From: Hymenopus coronatus
Taxonomy: Eukaryota; Arthropoda; Insecta; Mantodea; Hymenopodidae
Direction of reading: 5' to 3'
Length of the DNA stretch: 64,000 bases
Assembly: GCA_030762935.1 (NCBI GenBank)
Contig: CM060880.1
Location: forward strand, 16,237,001-16,301,000
Under the pieces are notes generated by a model, which was given only the letters and a program-made list of their open reading frames with translations, did no database searches and was not told the origin of the DNA. Both the position numbers and the translations under genes were made by a program. The number at the start of each line of letters is the position of its first letter. The stretch's first letter is position 1. Shown here piece after piece: positions 23,920 to 37,100 of this stretch.

Positions 23920-24324
23920 AAGATAACTGGTAACGCATAAATGTAAAGAAATATCCCCCAAAAATGGAACCAGAAAGACACAAGTTATGGAACAGCAAGG
24001 AGCAGTGATCGGCAAACATCTGAAAACAAAAAGGGAAACAAGTGGAGCGAAAAAGCAACGGAGAACAGTATTGCATAGAAATATAAAAAAAGAAAAAAGA
24101 TAAAACACTCAAACAAGGTAGTATATAGAAAACATATATACTTATGACTAAGGCTTCCAAAAAAAAAAAAATTGAAACATTACCGGGAAAAACCATGGGG
24201 TGCTGCCAAAATGTCTGTAAAACAAGAAAGAAAATGAGAGAACAAGAAATTAAGTAACAAGCTCAATAAATACTTGTCTTGAGCCTTACCTTGTGTTGTT
24301 ATATATCAATAATATGTTATATAA

Positions 24325-24375
24325 GGTTGTGAAATTATAAGGTAACCCCTCTCGTGAGAGGGCTGCAAAATCAAT
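24325..24375 (-). mobile_element. terminal fragment of the 27612-type transposon
   Basis: Contains GAAATTATAAGGTAACCCCT and CTCTCGTGAGAGG, close to the left end at 27612 (TTAAATTATAAGGTAACACC). Too short to say more. Confidence 0.45.
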
Positions 24376-24995
24376 ATCCTGCAGTTACAGGAACCTTAAT
24401 GGTTATAAGAAGGCTAGGAATAGTATTGACTTAATGCAAACATCTGGACCTTTGTAACATTCATTTCAATACGTGGTTACTATTTTAGCACTACTACTGA
24501 AGGTTTCAGAGCTGTAAAGGTTATAGGCAAAGTCATAGTATTAAATAATGCAGTTCACTTCCGGACTGGTTACTTACATTTTCAAGAACAAAATGAAGAC
24601 GTAATTCTTTAAAACGCTCAGAATAAATAGGGGGGGCAGTAGTTTAAGTCATAAAGGACACTGATTCTCTGCCACATTTATGTGCTTTACAAATCAGCTG
24701 ATTACTACCAATTGCTGCTATTAACAGGATGATCAACAGCACAAGCTTGAATTAGGGGAGTTTTTGAAAAATATGTTTCTAATTTCCGTTATAAGAATAA
24801 TGTTTACAGCTGTAATACTATTTTAATGCACACATTTTCTGCGTTCTTGTGTCATTTACAGACGCATTGCAGATTAGCATACCATATTGCTGTCTGCTAT
24901 TGGATATACTGCATTTTCCTTGTTTTCGCTTGTTTGCAGTTATCCTCAGTAATGCCAGATTGCGCATAAATTTGCTGTGTTGGTTTTTTTGTAAA
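24376..24995. promoter_or_regulatory. presumed TPP2 5' flank and 5' UTR
   Basis: This stretch lies directly upstream of the TPP2 start codon and should hold the promoter and 5' leader, or a 5' intron. No TATA box, CpG-rich block or other element stood out. The coding frame is open upstream to 24849 but contains no ATG there. Confidence 0.35.
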
Positions 24996-25157
24996 ATGGC
25001 AGAAGTTGTGGAGGTAGAATTCCCAGTTTGGGGACTTTTGCCCAAAAAAGAGACAGGTGTCACCTCTTTTTTAACAAAATTTCCTGAGTATGATGGACGA
25101 GGTATCACTATAGCTATTTTTGACTCTGGTGTCGATCCAGGTGCTGCGGGACTGCAG
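24996..25157 (+). CDS. TPP2: TPP2 exon 1 (residues 1-54), catalytic Asp
   Basis: Encodes [20 protein letters not shown] and the S8 Asp motif [10 protein letters not shown] (Asp43). Donor CAG|GTAAGA, phase 0. The frame is open for 49 codons upstream without an ATG, so translation should start here unless a further 5' exon exists. Confidence 0.95.
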
Positions 25158-28100
25158 GTAAGAAAAGTAACCTTTCTTTGCCATGTCATTGACGTACAAT
25201 GGACGTTTATATTTAAAGAAAAATGTTGAGGTTGTGTGTCAAAGGAAAATTAATATTACGTATGTTTTTTACTGTTCATTTAGTCATAATCTGGCACCGT
25301 TTGATTGACTTGGGAAGCTAGACTCCTGAATTGACTGGCAATCTGTCATTCTGAAAGGGAGGAAGTGGAGAGCAAGTTTCAACATGTTTCTCTGAGCTTG
25401 CTGTTAAACCTAATTACTTTTATGAGGTTATGGTATCTCACCGTAGATTTTAATCTCGTGGCTTGAGACTAGTTTCAGAAACCTGTGACACATGCAGTGA
25501 AATATATATTACGGGTATAACCACTAATTACATAATTGTAGTAGGCACATGTAGCGTTTGTAATAGTAAGGTAAATGTGGATATGCAGATTTGTCAGGAG
25601 CAATTCTGGTTTGCAAGGTCTGGTTAGCTTTTTCTCTGTCAGGTTTGATCAGCTCCATTGGAAGTTGGAGTTTTTTTCACAGCCTGTAATTTTGTATTGT
25701 ATTACATTGTCTTTGAATGCTTTATATACCTATTAATTATTACTTGTATACCGCATTCTAATGTCAATTTCATTGTTTATTGCAAATGACTGGAAAACTT
25801 CCATAGGCAATCCAGATTTGAAAGTGTTGAAAACATTTACATGTTCAGATTTGAAATCCTCTTGAATGCCAAGGTTTTGACTTCTTTGAATCCTGGGGTT
25901 TTAGCTTCATAGATCCCTGTCATCACTACACCCTGCTCCACTTCTCTACGTATAAAAAACATTCCTTGGCGGTGCTTTGCAATTTAAGGCCCTAAAAGTT
26001 TAACACATCAGTAACTATTAAGTGACTCTAATGGCAGAAGTGCCAAAGTGCCAAATCTTGGAAGTAATGTCATGACAGTTTATCATTGTTGAAGTGCTTT
26101 ATGCATAGGTAGCATGAATTAATGTTATAATCAGAGCTATCCATAAGGGAAGTTTTTAGAGCCAGAAAGAGGCTAGGAAATGTTTTGTTTGTTTCCAGGA
26201 TCATATCAGCGCTGCTGATGTGCCAGAATTTTGTTTCACAGGAGTTCTTTTACATACCAGTAGATCTACATACATTAGGCTGTTGATTTTAAGCATTTAA
26301 AAGTCATTGGTCTGGGCTGGATTTGAACCCAGGACCTTGGGATCAAAAGGCCATTGGCTGGCCAAGTAAGCCATCCAGACGGAACTATTAATCTGTGCAA
26401 ACATGACGACAATTCTCTCCCTACCTTCCCAAAGTAGCAGAAAATAAGGGACTTTATCATAAATTTTGAAATTTGGGCTCTGCTATATGAGGTTGTCCAT
26501 CAGTAATGTGGGTGGCACTGTTAATAATTAGCAAGAAATATCCAAAATATGCAACTGTAAGTGAATAAAATAAAAATATAAAAACATAATCAAACACCTA
26601 ATGTGATTGAAAAAATCTGGTTGTTTCCCGTGACTTTCCCAAGCCATCTTCAATTATTTTTGTATAATTTCTACAAGCTATTCTTTTAAAACCATGTTTC
26701 TAACTACATCTGCTAATGAAGATAACATTTGCAGGAGCAGTTTCATTATACATTTCATTGTAGGTGCAATGGGGATATAGAAGACTGAAGTGATTGTTAA
26801 ATTTTTAAAGACTAGGACAATTTGTGCTGTTTGTATGACATCACAAGAAACTAAGGAATTATGAATATCCAGTTTGATTTTCATAGCAAAATGGAGGTCA
26901 CATCTAGTTTTATTTGCTAATTTTTTTTTCAATTTTCTATGTTGCTGATTTACTCTGGTTTCTATCTTGTGATGCTTTAATCCATTTAATTTCCATGAAA
27001 TCTTATATTTTTGTGCATTGCCTTTGTCGTTCCATTTATATTATGAGCATTATCTGGTTATTAAATGAGTCTTCCTTCATAATGATTAGAGAGCAGATGT
27101 TAGGCATTTAAAACTTCAAAATAAGTAGGCAAAAAGGCACTAAAAAGTGCAAATAGGCAGAAAAATCATCAAAGTATGTTAAGAGTTTGAATTTTTATTT
27201 GCTTATGGACACTCTTTAACTGCTGCAGTTCTTAGCATCCCATTCTAAAGCCTCCTTAATTTTGCTCATAGTCTTGAGGTTCTTTTATGTGCCACAAATC
27301 TACAATGTGGAACCAATAGTTTTACTTCCCCTCTGAAACCATGCTAAGGATTTTTACGCCCGAAAAAAATCCATTGCCCTCTGCTGAGTTTGAACCCGCG
27401 ACCTTGGGAACCAGAGGCTAGCATGTTAACCCTAGACCATGGAGAGCGACTCAAAGTATGCACTAAAACCTTTATAGTAACATGCAAAAGGACACAATAG
27501 ATGAGAAATGACACATTTTGTATGTCTCTTGTTACCAGTCGAAATAAAAGAAATAAATCATGTAGTGTTTAATCAAAATAATGTACATGATAATGTAGAT
27601 AATCCATAATACAGGGTCGTTAAATTATAAGGTAACACCTCTCTTGGTCTCTCTCCACTGCCTAAGAAAAGCAAAAGTTCCTGGGAAAGTTATGGTGACA
27701 AAAGCACACTAAAATCCTTATATTCAGTTAAATGCCAGAAATATTGACCTTCTGGTTCCACAGTACATCTTGCAAAAGTGTTCTTGTTGACTTACCTAAG
27801 TTTAACAGCAGGCATCATTGTGGTTTCTTGTATGATGTAGATTATGCAAGGACTCATGCGGCTATAAGCTTAGGCAAGTGAGCAAGAACATTTTTTTTAA
27901 GATATGCTGCCTGTTTGGGAGCAGAAGGTCAATATATCCAGAGATAGAAATCACAGGGGGTTAGGTCTGGGGACTGAGGGGGCTACGAATCTCTACTAAT
28001 AATTCTGTCCTGTTTTCATCGAAAGACAGGCCATATTAGCTGTTGCAGAGTCTTGTTGAAAAAAGTCAAAATTACACTCCCTGTTTGTTGATTCTCTAAC

Positions 28101-31100
28101 AGTGGGGGGAGGGAAATTTTTATTCAAGTATGTACGGGCATCAACTGTCGATTAAACAAATATTGCCCCTGGAAGTTTTACACTTGGAAATCTTTCTGCA
28201 AATCGTACTTTCACATGCTGATCTGAATTAACATACATGAATCATAAATAAATACACGCTGTGCAGTAGAAAACATATGCTGAGCCATAATACACTTTGT
28301 GACTAAGTACAGGACAAAATAATAAATCACTCGTGATAACTGAACTACACCATATCACTGTCAACTCAATACTGCACTTCCAGAGCAGAGCAAAACTGCG
28401 TCAGAAACATGACCTTGTTTACAGCAGCAGTGCAGAGTCATATGTGGAAAAACACTGTGCAACCGGTTCAGAGGTTTTTTACTCACTCAGTATCATGGTC
28501 TAAGTGGCTGCACAATGTAAGCCATGATATGTGGGAGTTGACCATATTGGTCTGGTCAGAGGTTTACACTTCAAAGGACCTATATATGTTTTTACTTTCT
28601 CTACATGTACTGTGTACATAGTGTATAGAGGAGGTATAGCATTCCACCCAAAAAATTTATACCGAGATTTCACCAGAAATACATGTTTTGGGTCCCCTTG
28701 AATCCAAAAAAAGCATTTTCAGAAAAAAGGTCTGTGTGTGTGTGTCTGTGGACAGCATAGCTCAAAAATGAAAAGACCGTTAAATACCAAACTTGGTATT
28801 TAAGATTAGAGTCTTCCAAGGATGCAACACAAAGATTTTAAAGAATATCCCCCATGGAACTTTTTTCAAAAATTTTGATTTTCTTAAAAATGGCTTTAAC
28901 GATTTTGATTAAAATATTGTATTTTAAAGATATTTATCTGACAAATAAAATTTATGTCTTGAATTTTCTGGGAATAGCCTCTGAAGACTACTTTATTCTG
29001 GATCAATTTTACAGAATTTTGCATAACTGCTAAACCGTAAAAATCCAAAAAAAGCCGTAAGAGATGGACGAAAACTTAAGACACAAAAAATGTAGAGCAT
29101 TTTAAAACACACAATTTATGTAATATACTCCTTCAGCAATATGGACGTGATATTCTTGAAAGTCTTTTGAAATTCCACTAGTCCCATAACTCCTTCAGCA
29201 ATATGGACGTGATATGATGTCCTGTGCATGACTTTTAAATAACTCATTTTACCAATGGATAACTCCATGTAATAATACAAACCTGAATTTATGGAATGCA
29301 GTCTGAGGCATGATAGGAGTAGTTAACCTATCAAACCAGGATTGCAGAATTGAATCCAGAAATAAATGTCTTTGCTTCAAGAGAAACTGTGGAAAAGGAT
29401 GGGGAGGGCACAACTAAAATAGTCAGTGTGGTAGCATGGTTGAATACTGATGGGTTTCAATTGAATGCAGATATATGCATTTTACAAATTTTTTTCTTTT
29501 CCTTTTTTTTTCCTTCTTTTTTTATAAAAAAATCACTCATCATTATAAGTTAGATAATACTGCAGTTATCATGTGTCTGAATGGCCCCACGTTCTAAGGC
29601 ATGGTATGTGAGAGTTGAGGTTGGAGGTTCATGCCCCAAAATACTAAAATATTTTTACTTTCTCTGCACATACTATATATACAGTGTATACCGAAGGTAA
29701 TGCATTCCACCCAAGAATTTGATACCAAGATTTCACCGGAAATAGATGTTTTAGGATCCCCTGTATCCTAAAAAAAGATCTGTTTTTGTGTCTGTGAACA
29801 TGATAGTTCAAAAACAAAGAGTCAGTAAAATGGCCAAACTTGGTATATAAGTTTAGTATCTTCCAAGGATGCAACACAAAAGTTTTGAGAACAATCCTCC
29901 TACCTCAAACTACCCTTTACATGGAGTAAATTTCAAACATTTTTATTTTCTCAAAAATGGCTCTAAAGATTTTGATTAAAATTTAAAATATTAAAAACAT
30001 TTACATGGCAAATAAAAGACATGAATTTTCTGGGAATAGCTTCTGAAGACCTGTTTATTCTGTATGAATTTACTGAATTTTGCATAACTAGTAAACTGTA
30101 AGAGATAGACAAAACTTACTACACAAAAAATGTAGATGTCATTAAAATACACAATTTACATCATACATTTTTTCGTGGAGTTTACCATTTTCGAGATACT
30201 CCTTGTTATTAGTTTCAATTGTAAAGTACTTACACTTTTCTCAGACAGAAAGTGTCCATTTTTCTTTTGTTCTACTCCTGGCCAAGCAAAGAAGCGATTT
30301 GCAATGACAATAACACAGCTTTTAAAACATTTTGGTATCAAATTCAAAACCTGCAAATATGCATAGAAGCTTGTGACAGTGATGTGATTAAATAAAAAAT
30401 AAAAGAATGAGTCGGTTTGTGTTACAAAAACCGACTCATTCTTTTATTTTTTATTTTGGTATCACTTTAGCATAACACATTCCTTTAGTTCCTTTTCTAC
30501 TTATAAGGAACTAAGTAATAAGAACATTCTGCTAATGTTTATCTCGATTAGTATTGTGTAGATAGAAGAACAATCTTTTGTAAGAAGTTTGTAGAGGAGC
30601 TAGAGAAAGTCATGTGAGTGTAACACAGAATTTTTTTTAAATTTATTTTAACACCTTACCTCCACTATTGGGTATCCTTGAATGGGTTAATGAAGTGTAA
30701 ACTGTAAATATTAATTTATAAATTTACACTTCAGTTACTGTGACAAACCCCACAAGACTAGTATTCCCTTTTTGGGGATGTAATTTTGGATAAATTAATA
30801 ATTCAGCAATTGCAATAATTAGTGTGCAATGAACTTAACAAACTTTACTGGCATACAAATGTTCTTACTGTACTTAACACTTCAGCAGCAAGGAAGAAAC
30901 TGAACTAATCAATAATTACGTAATAAAATAATTTATTTTCCTTTGTACTTTTGTAAAGGAATGTCAATATTACAACCTTCCTCAAGTATGTCAACAATAT
31001 CTTGTTGTCTCGGAGAGCAAAATATTAATTGCAATATTAAGTTTCAGTTCAACTATCATGCATATTGGCATATTGGGCCACCTTAACAGTGGTTTCTTGA

Positions 31101-34100
31101 TTAGGATGTATGTGTATATGATACTGGGATCAACTATCCCATAGTGATAGATAAACTATCACCCATAGATGGCAGTATAGGATGAAATCACAATTTTTGG
31201 ATGTGAAAATGGTGAATTTAGCCCTGGGATCTTTTCTATCAAGGTATGGGATTCTTTTACATGCAAATAATTACCCGGGATCAACGGCTTTACTTTCCGT
31301 CCGAAGGAAGACATTCTAGGATTTTTGCACCATCCCCCTATGCTGGGTTTGAACCCTCAACCATGGGTATTATTTTAACCATTTTATCATGGAGGGTGAC
31401 AATAAAGTTTAACATCATATTAGTAATAGTATTGATAATTAGCTGCCAATAATGAAATTACGGTAGGCAAAAACCTTGATAAAAGGGTTTCATTGGAAAA
31501 ATAGGATAAACTCCTGACAAATCGATATTTCATCACTTACATACTATTTCAAGAAGAACATGTACTCTAATGTGAAGAAGACAGCCTACTAAAACTTTTA
31601 CAACACTTGTTCACTTATATTTCTCACTTTTTTCAACTAATCAAGTGCTATTATCAATTACTGTTTCACTTTCATTACTTCTGTGTCACCTTTTTTACTT
31701 TCTCTAGTCTGCATGTATAATGTAAATAGGGATAGAGAAGGTATTGTATTCCACGCAAAAATTTGATGATGAGATTTCTCTGGAAATATATGTTTGGGGT
31801 CCCCTGAGTCTGAAAAAAGCATTTTTAGGAAAAGGTCAATGCATGTGCGTGTATGTGAGTGCGCGTGCGTGCAAGCTCAAAAACTTGGTATTTAGGTGTA
31901 ATATCTTCCAAGGATGCGACACAAAAATTTTCAACAAAAAAATCCCCCACCACAAACTATCCTTTACATGGAAAAAAAAATTTATTTATTTTTTTATTTT
32001 ATTTAATTTTTTTTTTTAACGGCTCTAACGATTTTGATTAAAATACTGTTCGTTAAAACCTTTCCATCACAAATAAAATTTATATCTTGAATTTTCTGGG
32101 AAAAGCTTCTGAAGGCCTGTTTATTCTGGATGAATTTTGTATAACCAGTTAACCATAAGAGATAGACAAAATCTTGCTATACAAAAAATCTAGATCTCAT
32201 TAAAATATACAATTTATTTCATATACATTTTTACTATTTTCTAGATATTCCTTGTTATTAGTTTCAATTGAAAAGCACTTATATTTTTCTCAGATAGGAA
32301 ATGTCCGTTTTTCTTTTGTTCTACTCCTGGTCAAACAAAGAAATAAATTGCAGTGACATTCGCATAACGATAGCTTTTAAAACATTTGACTGTCGCTTTA
32401 GCATAGCGCATTTGTTTAGTTTCCTTCTCCTTATAAGGAACTAAGTAATAAGTACATTCTGTTAATGTTTATCTCGATTAGCATTGTATAGAAAGAAGAA
32501 TAATCTTTTGTAAGAAGTTTGTAGAGCAGCTAAAGAAAGTCATTTGAGTGTAACACGTCATATTTTTCTTAAACAGAACCATGCAAGGTGAAGAACCTCA
32601 ATTGTTTCACATTGCAACCAGCTTTTAAAAGATTTGACAATCGCTTAGCCTAATGTATTTCCTCATTATCTTCTGTTTAAAAGGAAACGTGTAATAAGAC
32701 CAATTCTGCAACTGTTTATCTTGATTAGTATGATGTAGATAAAAGAATAATGTTTTATAAGAATAATTTGTATATGGAACAGCTAGAGAAAGTTATGTGA
32801 ATGGAATACATCAGATTTGTTTCAATTACAAATGGACTACTCAGGATATTTTAATACACTATGAGCTTTTAGGCCTTGTTGCATAATATTTCATTTTTTG
32901 TCTGTGTTTTTACTTCCAAACACTTTGTTGTCTATATTCTTGTTCTACATCTTCTTGCCCACAGAGGCCTTCTGGGATTCAGAATTTAAATCCTAATTGT
33001 TTGTAGAAGATGCTTGTCAGCTGTTACCAGAATTTTGAATCTGTATAACTTTCTTCTTATTAGTGATGTAACTAAGTATGAAATGGTTAGACTAATGAGA
33101 ATGTTTATTAATATCAGAATATTTAAAACTATTTAAATCCATTGCAACCTGCACACTTGTGTGTGATTATAAGAGGAAATTAATAATGTGTATGAATGGA
33201 ATGTAAAAAAATCTGATGTGTTCCATTCACATGACTTTCTCTACATCTCTACAACAAATTATTATTAAATAGCTTATTCTTCTGTATACTTCATTCTAAT
33301 CAAGAAAAAATTAGCAGAAATAGTCTTATTACTTGCTTCCATGTAAGTAGAAGGGAAATAAGGGGGTAACATAGGCTAAAGTGACAGTCAAAAGTTGGCT
33401 GCTATGTGATTTAAGTTCCTTTGTATGAGAAAAGCATAAATATTTTATAGCTGAAACCAATAACAAGGAATACCTCAAAAACTACCAGCTCCACAAAAAA
33501 ATGTATATAACATAAATTGTGTGTTTTAACTAGCTCTACATTTTCTAAGTTTTGTCTATCTTTTACAGTTTACCAGTTATGCAAAATTCCGCAAAATTCA
33601 TCCAGAATAAAGATTTCTTCAGAATCTATTCCCAGAAAATTCAAGTAATACATTTTATTTGTCATGTAATTATCTTTAATATACAGCATTTTAATCAAAA
33701 TCATTAGAGCCACTTTTGAGAAAATCAAAATTTTCAAAAACTTTTCCATGTAAAGGGTAGTTGGGGGTGGGGGGATTTTCTTGAAAATCTTTATGTTGCA
33801 TCCTTGGAAAATACTGAACTTCAATACTTTATTTAACAGACTTTTCCTTTTTGATCTATGCTGCCCCCCCCACATGCATGCACGCACACACCTGCGCGCG
33901 AGCATAAATCTTGGTATTGAATTTTTGAGTGCAATACAATACTTTCTCTATACACCATGTGCATAGTATGTGTAGAGAAAGTAAAAAACTGCTTCACTAT
34001 TAATAAGTGGCCATAATGTGTGTATCCAGTAAGCTAGTTTACACAGTGAATACAATAGTTACCGCATAAACAGTCCTTATAGTGTACGTTTGGGTAGAAT

Positions 34101-37100
34101 GCTGTAATATTGGTGTTCTTAAAATATTTTCTGGATCTTCTACATTTAATGACCACATAAACCAAATCATTAAACAGGCATTTAAATATCTTTTATTTAT
34201 ATTTAGAAATTCTAAAGACAGTATAGTTGTCAAACTTTAATTTTACTGTATAATTTATATGCAAGATTTAGGCTGGAATATCTTTCACCTGTCTGGAATT
34301 CTTACTTTCAAATACATCAAATAGAATATACTGTTATGTTCTGTATTCATACTTCTCATTAGCCAGGACAGAGTTATAGCGATGTTAAATGTGTTTCAGG
34401 TGACATCTGAAGGGAAACCGAAGGTGATTGAAAGGTTTGACTGTAGTGGAGCAGGAGATGTTGATACATCAACAGTCGTGCAGGCTAAAGATGGCGAGGT
34501 ACAGGGTCTTTCTGGAAGGAAGCTCAAGGTAAAACTATCATCCTCAAATGTTAAATAGTTACCAAGGCAGCTAGTGTGTATTTGCAAATGTTGCATCAAA
34601 TCTGTTAACCCTTTTAGTGCCAGCTCGAATAGCAAAATGCTGTCTGAAAAGTGCCAAGCAATTTTTGAGGAGAATGCAGGATGTTAAATTATTAGTAATA
34701 AAATGAATACCAAATGGCATAGAGAGCTGAATATTTTTTTAATTTTTAGTAAATGTCATAAATAAAAATCTTAAGTGATGTAGTGTTAAAAACTGATTCT
34801 GTAAATATATTGTATAAATGATGGCAATTTGCAAGCAAAAAGATTTTTGGGCCTTAGAATTGGCTAAACATAAATCAGCAGACACGTAGTTTAAAATTTT
34901 TGTGTTAATACCTTTTATGGTAACAACATTCATAGGTGATACAATCAGATCCGAATAACAGGGCTTCTCTGTAAATGAGAAGGGAATGTGAGGAAGGCAG
35001 AATGGCTTTCACTTATTGCCGGCGTAAAACTTCTGGAATTGTGACCCTGACCACCAACCCAGCTACCGAGCCTAGCTTATCGGAGCTTGTGATATAATAC
35101 TTTGCTTGATTGATGTTTGGAGGAATTTAGTAACAGTGACGGTCAAATTATATGTTTTATTAATTTGTTGAGTTGGTTTTTTAACACTAGGTCACTTACA
35201 TTGTTATAAGTGACGTAGTGTTAAAAAACCAACTCAACAAATTAATAAAACAAATACTTCGCTTACTTAGTCACAGCGAGCAAACTTTGTACAGTCTGTA
35301 TCGAAAGTGTTCCGCATATGTTTGTATTCAAAGTGGGCAGTAAATAGTGTTCATTTTATTTATTTTATTTTTTTAACCATGGCTGCTACGTTTTCCAAGT
35401 TAAATGGCAAGGTATTACTTAGTCAGAGCAGAAAAATAATTGTAAATGTCCTTGACTTCATGAAACAAGAGGCAGAGATGAAGGAAGGAAATGTGCGTTC
35501 CCTGATTTCTTCAAAAGCCTGTAGAAAGTGAATGAAAGAGTAGCCAAGGCAACTGATATTTCACCGAGTACCGTTTCCAGGGTTCTCAAAAAAAAGAAAG
35601 AAAAATAAAACTTAATATATCACTTTTAAATTAAAAGATGTGGAACAGTTGTGTCGACAGCAAATTGCAGAAATTGGCAGGCCAGAATGGGAAAATGTAT
35701 GTTGACAATATTGAAAATCATTAGAAAGGAAAATCAAATTCTAATCCAGGATAATGGTGCAGGAAGTAACGATAACATTGATAATGACAATGACGTGAGC
35801 GAAGATGAAGGACTGTCAGATGTGGAAGAATTGGAGGCAGACGATTGACATTGTTTATATAGTAGGTCATTTGTATAGATGTTTTGTAGATGTGAATATA
35901 CATATGAAAACACATGTTTATCAGTGCAGCGCCATATAGTGCAGGTGACAGATATTTGACATTGACTATGATAGGCACTCTTGCCAACAGGCATGAATCG
36001 ACTGGTGAACTGCTTATCTGAAAGTACAACTCACTTCCTAGCTCTCGTTAAGATCTTCACATGTCCAGATGTGTTGCGCCAGTTATACAGATCTGTAGCA
36101 GTGGCAACTAGCAATTCCAACGTAAAAAGAGAAGTAATTACAATTCTTTATTTGGTGTACAATGTTGAGTTTAAGACAAAACAATATAAAAATGAATTAA
36201 ATAACCAAAATAAAAGCAAAGCAGAAGAAAAAATATTAAAAATTGTAATAGTCACATCAAAACCAGATATATAATTGTAAATAAATTAAGTTTTATAATT
36301 ATCAATATTACTATGTGTAAAAAAGGAAAAAAATGATTTGTAGTAAGAATTGCTAGAAAATGTACATAGGTAAGAGAGCAGAAATTTGGACACTAAAAAG
36401 TAATGTTTTAGGTGCTCAAAATAGGCAGGGAAAATAAAAAAAAAACAATACTGAAACAATGATACATGTGATTTAATGTACAATGTTGAGTTTTAAAACA
36501 AACCAAATACATTTCATAATTGACACAGATTAAGATTAAACATCATTGCCGTAATATGTAAAAACTGAAACTAGTAACGTTGAAGCAACAGAAACATTAA
36601 TATAAGGAGAAATATATTGAAACAAAACTTCACTTATCTTTGCAAATAAATTTATATTCAAAATATGCACAATGAAATTATTCTTGAAGGTACATAGGTA
36701 ACTTTAATGTGGATACCTTCACATCAAGGAATAGATTGTAATGAAAAAGCAGATGAAGTAGCAAAGGAAGCAACCAGACAACCACATATTTATCCTCCTA
36801 TCCCTGTCCCATGTGAAGATGCTAAAGCATATGTAAAGAAAAAAAACTGGTATAACAGTGGAAAGACAACTGGCCTGGAAATAATCAAAACAGCAAACTG
36901 CTTGAAGTAAAATCTCATACATCATTTTCAAGAATCTACCAAGTTCTCAGCCATCAACAAGTGTTACTCACCAGATTAAGAACTGGCCATGCTAAAGTTG
37001 GGGTGATCCGCAATGATCCCTGACAGTTAAAATCTATTCAGCCTTAAGCTGATCCTCGCCAAAACAAAACCCAGACGACCAGTGCACCGTTATAATGTAG

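Noticed and set aside
24849..24995. Upstream extension of TPP2 in frame with exon 1
   Set aside because: The frame is open but begins at a GTG and has no ATG before 24996; the conserved N-terminus fits MAEVVEVEF as the start.
35307..35531. Small protein gene (MAATFSKL...)
   Set aside because: It is the N-terminus of a transposase in a repeated, internally deleted element with an inverted copy at 60078-61085.
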